Shown: positions 20,414 through 21,326 of the stretch, piece by piece
Numbering within the stretch: the first letter of the stretch is position 1
Layout: every line of letters starts with the position of its first letter
Virus record (IMG/VR): IMGVR_UViG_3300010150_000225
Span: 1 to 21,326 of that record
Reading direction: 5' to 3' (one strand)
DNA length: 21,326 nucleotides
Source: a virus
The notes under the pieces: generated by a model
Seen by the model: the letters and a program-made list of their open reading frames with translations, nothing else
Database searches by the model: none
Told to the model about the DNA's origin: nothing
Program-made: the position numbers and the translations under genes

Positions 20414-21240
20414 TTATACGACTTCCCGTAATAACCTTTCGCGTAACTTAAACCACCACCGTTAGCTTTTTTAGCAGTAGTTGCGGCCTGTCGGAAATTT
20501 TCCTTCGTCGGCGCACCTTTAGATCCCGCCTTACGCATCGTTTCGCCAGAACCCGAAGCTATCCGCTTACGCTTTGCGGCGATATTTGCATACAACCCTG
20601 GACGTCCCCCACCTGCCATCTGGTCAGGATCGCTAAAAATATCTTTCCGTAACTTCTGGATTCCAGATTCACCTTGGCGGTTCATAAAATCTTGGTATTC
20701 GCGTAATGCCGTTTCGTATTCTTCCGACATTTCGCCTCCTTCTAAACGAGTGTTAAAATCACTACGCTCACGTAACCCCTCTAACTGTTCCGCTCGGGTA
20801 CGGTCAATACGATCTTGATCCGCTAACCGCGTTAACATATCGTCTTCGTCTAACCGGCGCATACGATCCGCAGTATCAGCTTTATCTTTTGTAATAAACT
20901 GCGCTAGTTCATCTTTTAACGAAGCTAAACCCTTAGCCTTTCCTCCAGGCCCACCCATCATTCCAGCTAATAATGCCATCTCTGGGCCAACCATAGAACT
21001 TAATGCAGGTTGATCACTTAACGATACAGCTAATTCGCTCGGCTGACCCATCTCCTGCGTTTGCCGCATCGTCAACGTATCTTTATTGGTATTTTGTAAC
21101 ATCGCCATAATTTCGGGCAAGCTATCCATTACCTCTTCGCCGAGAGTAATATCCCCCGTACCGCGTAACAGCGACAGTAAGCCTCCACGACCGCGACTAA
21201 GTTCTTCATCGTAAACCGCTTGCATATCGTCCATTACCAT
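20410..21240 (-). CDS. Phage protein with Gly/Lys-rich C-terminus, 276 residues
   Basis: The start ATG at 21240 overlaps the previous stop by seven bases; an in-frame ATG at 21234 is an alternative two codons on. The N-terminal half is helical and Met-rich (ALLAGMMGGPGGKAKGLASL), the middle very charged (RRLDEDDMLTRLADQDRIDR). The C-terminus (207-276) has QMAGGGRPGLYANIAAKRKR, IASGSGETMRKAGSKGAPTK and GGGLSYAKGYYGKSYK. From memory GLxANIxAKRKRI..GSGE.MRKxGxKGAPT is a recurrent tail in marine phages, found alone or at the end of larger proteins, with no function that I know. It may be a portable DNA- or protein-binding module. The rest of the protein is not recognised. Confidence 0.78.
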   Translation of the reverse strand: MVMDDMQAVYDEELSRGRGGLLSLLRGTGDITLGEEVMDSLPEIMAMLQNTNKDTLTMRQTQEMGQPSELAVSLSDQPALSSMVGPEMALLAGMMGGPGGKAKGLASLKDELAQFITKDKADTADRMRRLDEDDMLTRLADQDRIDRTRAEQLEGLRERSDFNTRLEGGEMSEEYETALREYQDFMNRQGESGIQKLRKDIFSDPDQMAGGGRPGLYANIAAKRKRIASGSGETMRKAGSKGAPTKENFRQAATTAKKANGGGLSYAKGYYGKSYK

Positions 21241-21326
21241 TTCACCTTATCGGCCCAATAAGCTGCGCTCATCTTGCCCTTTTTGATATTCTTTCCGTGA
21301 CGTGCCTTAAAACTCTTACGCCGCGC
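21234..21326 (-). CDS. Small basic phage protein, C-terminal 30 residues only (5' end outside window)
   Basis: The frame enters at the window edge and ends at a TAA at 21236-21234. The visible residues are ARRKSFKARHGKNIKKGKMS followed by AAYWADKVKW. From memory an end of the type RxKSFxARH...KxxxxYWxxxxKW recurs in marine phage proteins near packaging genes; the function is unknown. It overlaps the next gene by seven bases. The basic character (10 Lys/Arg in the first 18 residues) is notable. Confidence 0.72.
   Translation of the reverse strand, partial: ARRKSFKARHGKNIKKGKMSAAYWADKVKW

Overview
The window is a densely packed late-gene block of a tailed double-stranded DNA phage, read entirely from the minus strand (right to left). 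Genes abut or overlap by 1-17 bases (many TAATG and ATGA junctions), and only about 145 bases, after the capsid gene, are clearly untranslated. Many products look like families I know mainly from uncultured marine phages. The 3-TM GTA-type holin would fit an alphaproteobacterial host, but host and taxon are inference. No tape-measure gene is visible. A large portal with a long helical C-terminus and neck proteins resembling P22 gp4 / T7 gp11 suggest a short-tailed (podovirus-like) particle.

Layout in transcription order. (1) 21326-19197: the tail end of a small basic protein, a 276-aa protein with a basic C-terminus, a cupin-like protein and a 198-aa protein with an N-terminal hydrophobic helix. 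(2) 19200-15273: terminase large subunit and portal, the DNA-packaging motor. (3) 15272-14056: a conserved protein of unknown function and three small proteins, one extremely basic. (4) 14072-10763: GroES-like co-chaperonin, scaffold-like protein, a conserved unknown, decoration-like protein and major capsid protein, that is, the head-building genes. (5) 10751-10619: an intrinsic terminator directly after the capsid gene, a weak promoter candidate, and a leader with two interleaved inverted repeats. (6) 10618-7292: head-to-tail connector and small structural proteins, including a zinc-ribbon protein. (7) 7281-3237: a protein built of 22- and 11-residue repeats, a large tail fibre/spike with a self-cleaving S74 chaperone domain, and small downstream genes. 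(8) 3228-1099: small proteins leading into a lysis region with four consecutive putative membrane proteins (one with an EF-hand loop, one a GTA-type holin) and a T4-type lysozyme. (9) 1099-1: the start of a long tail structural protein that runs off the window.

Together these genes fill the head, assemble it, attach the tail and fibres, and lyse the cell. Most relevant for a second look are the structured leader after the capsid gene, the phage-borne GroES, the EF-hand holin-like protein in a multi-membrane-protein lysis region, and the 22/11-residue repeat protein. No integrase, regulator, tRNA, insertion sequence or CRISPR array was seen.
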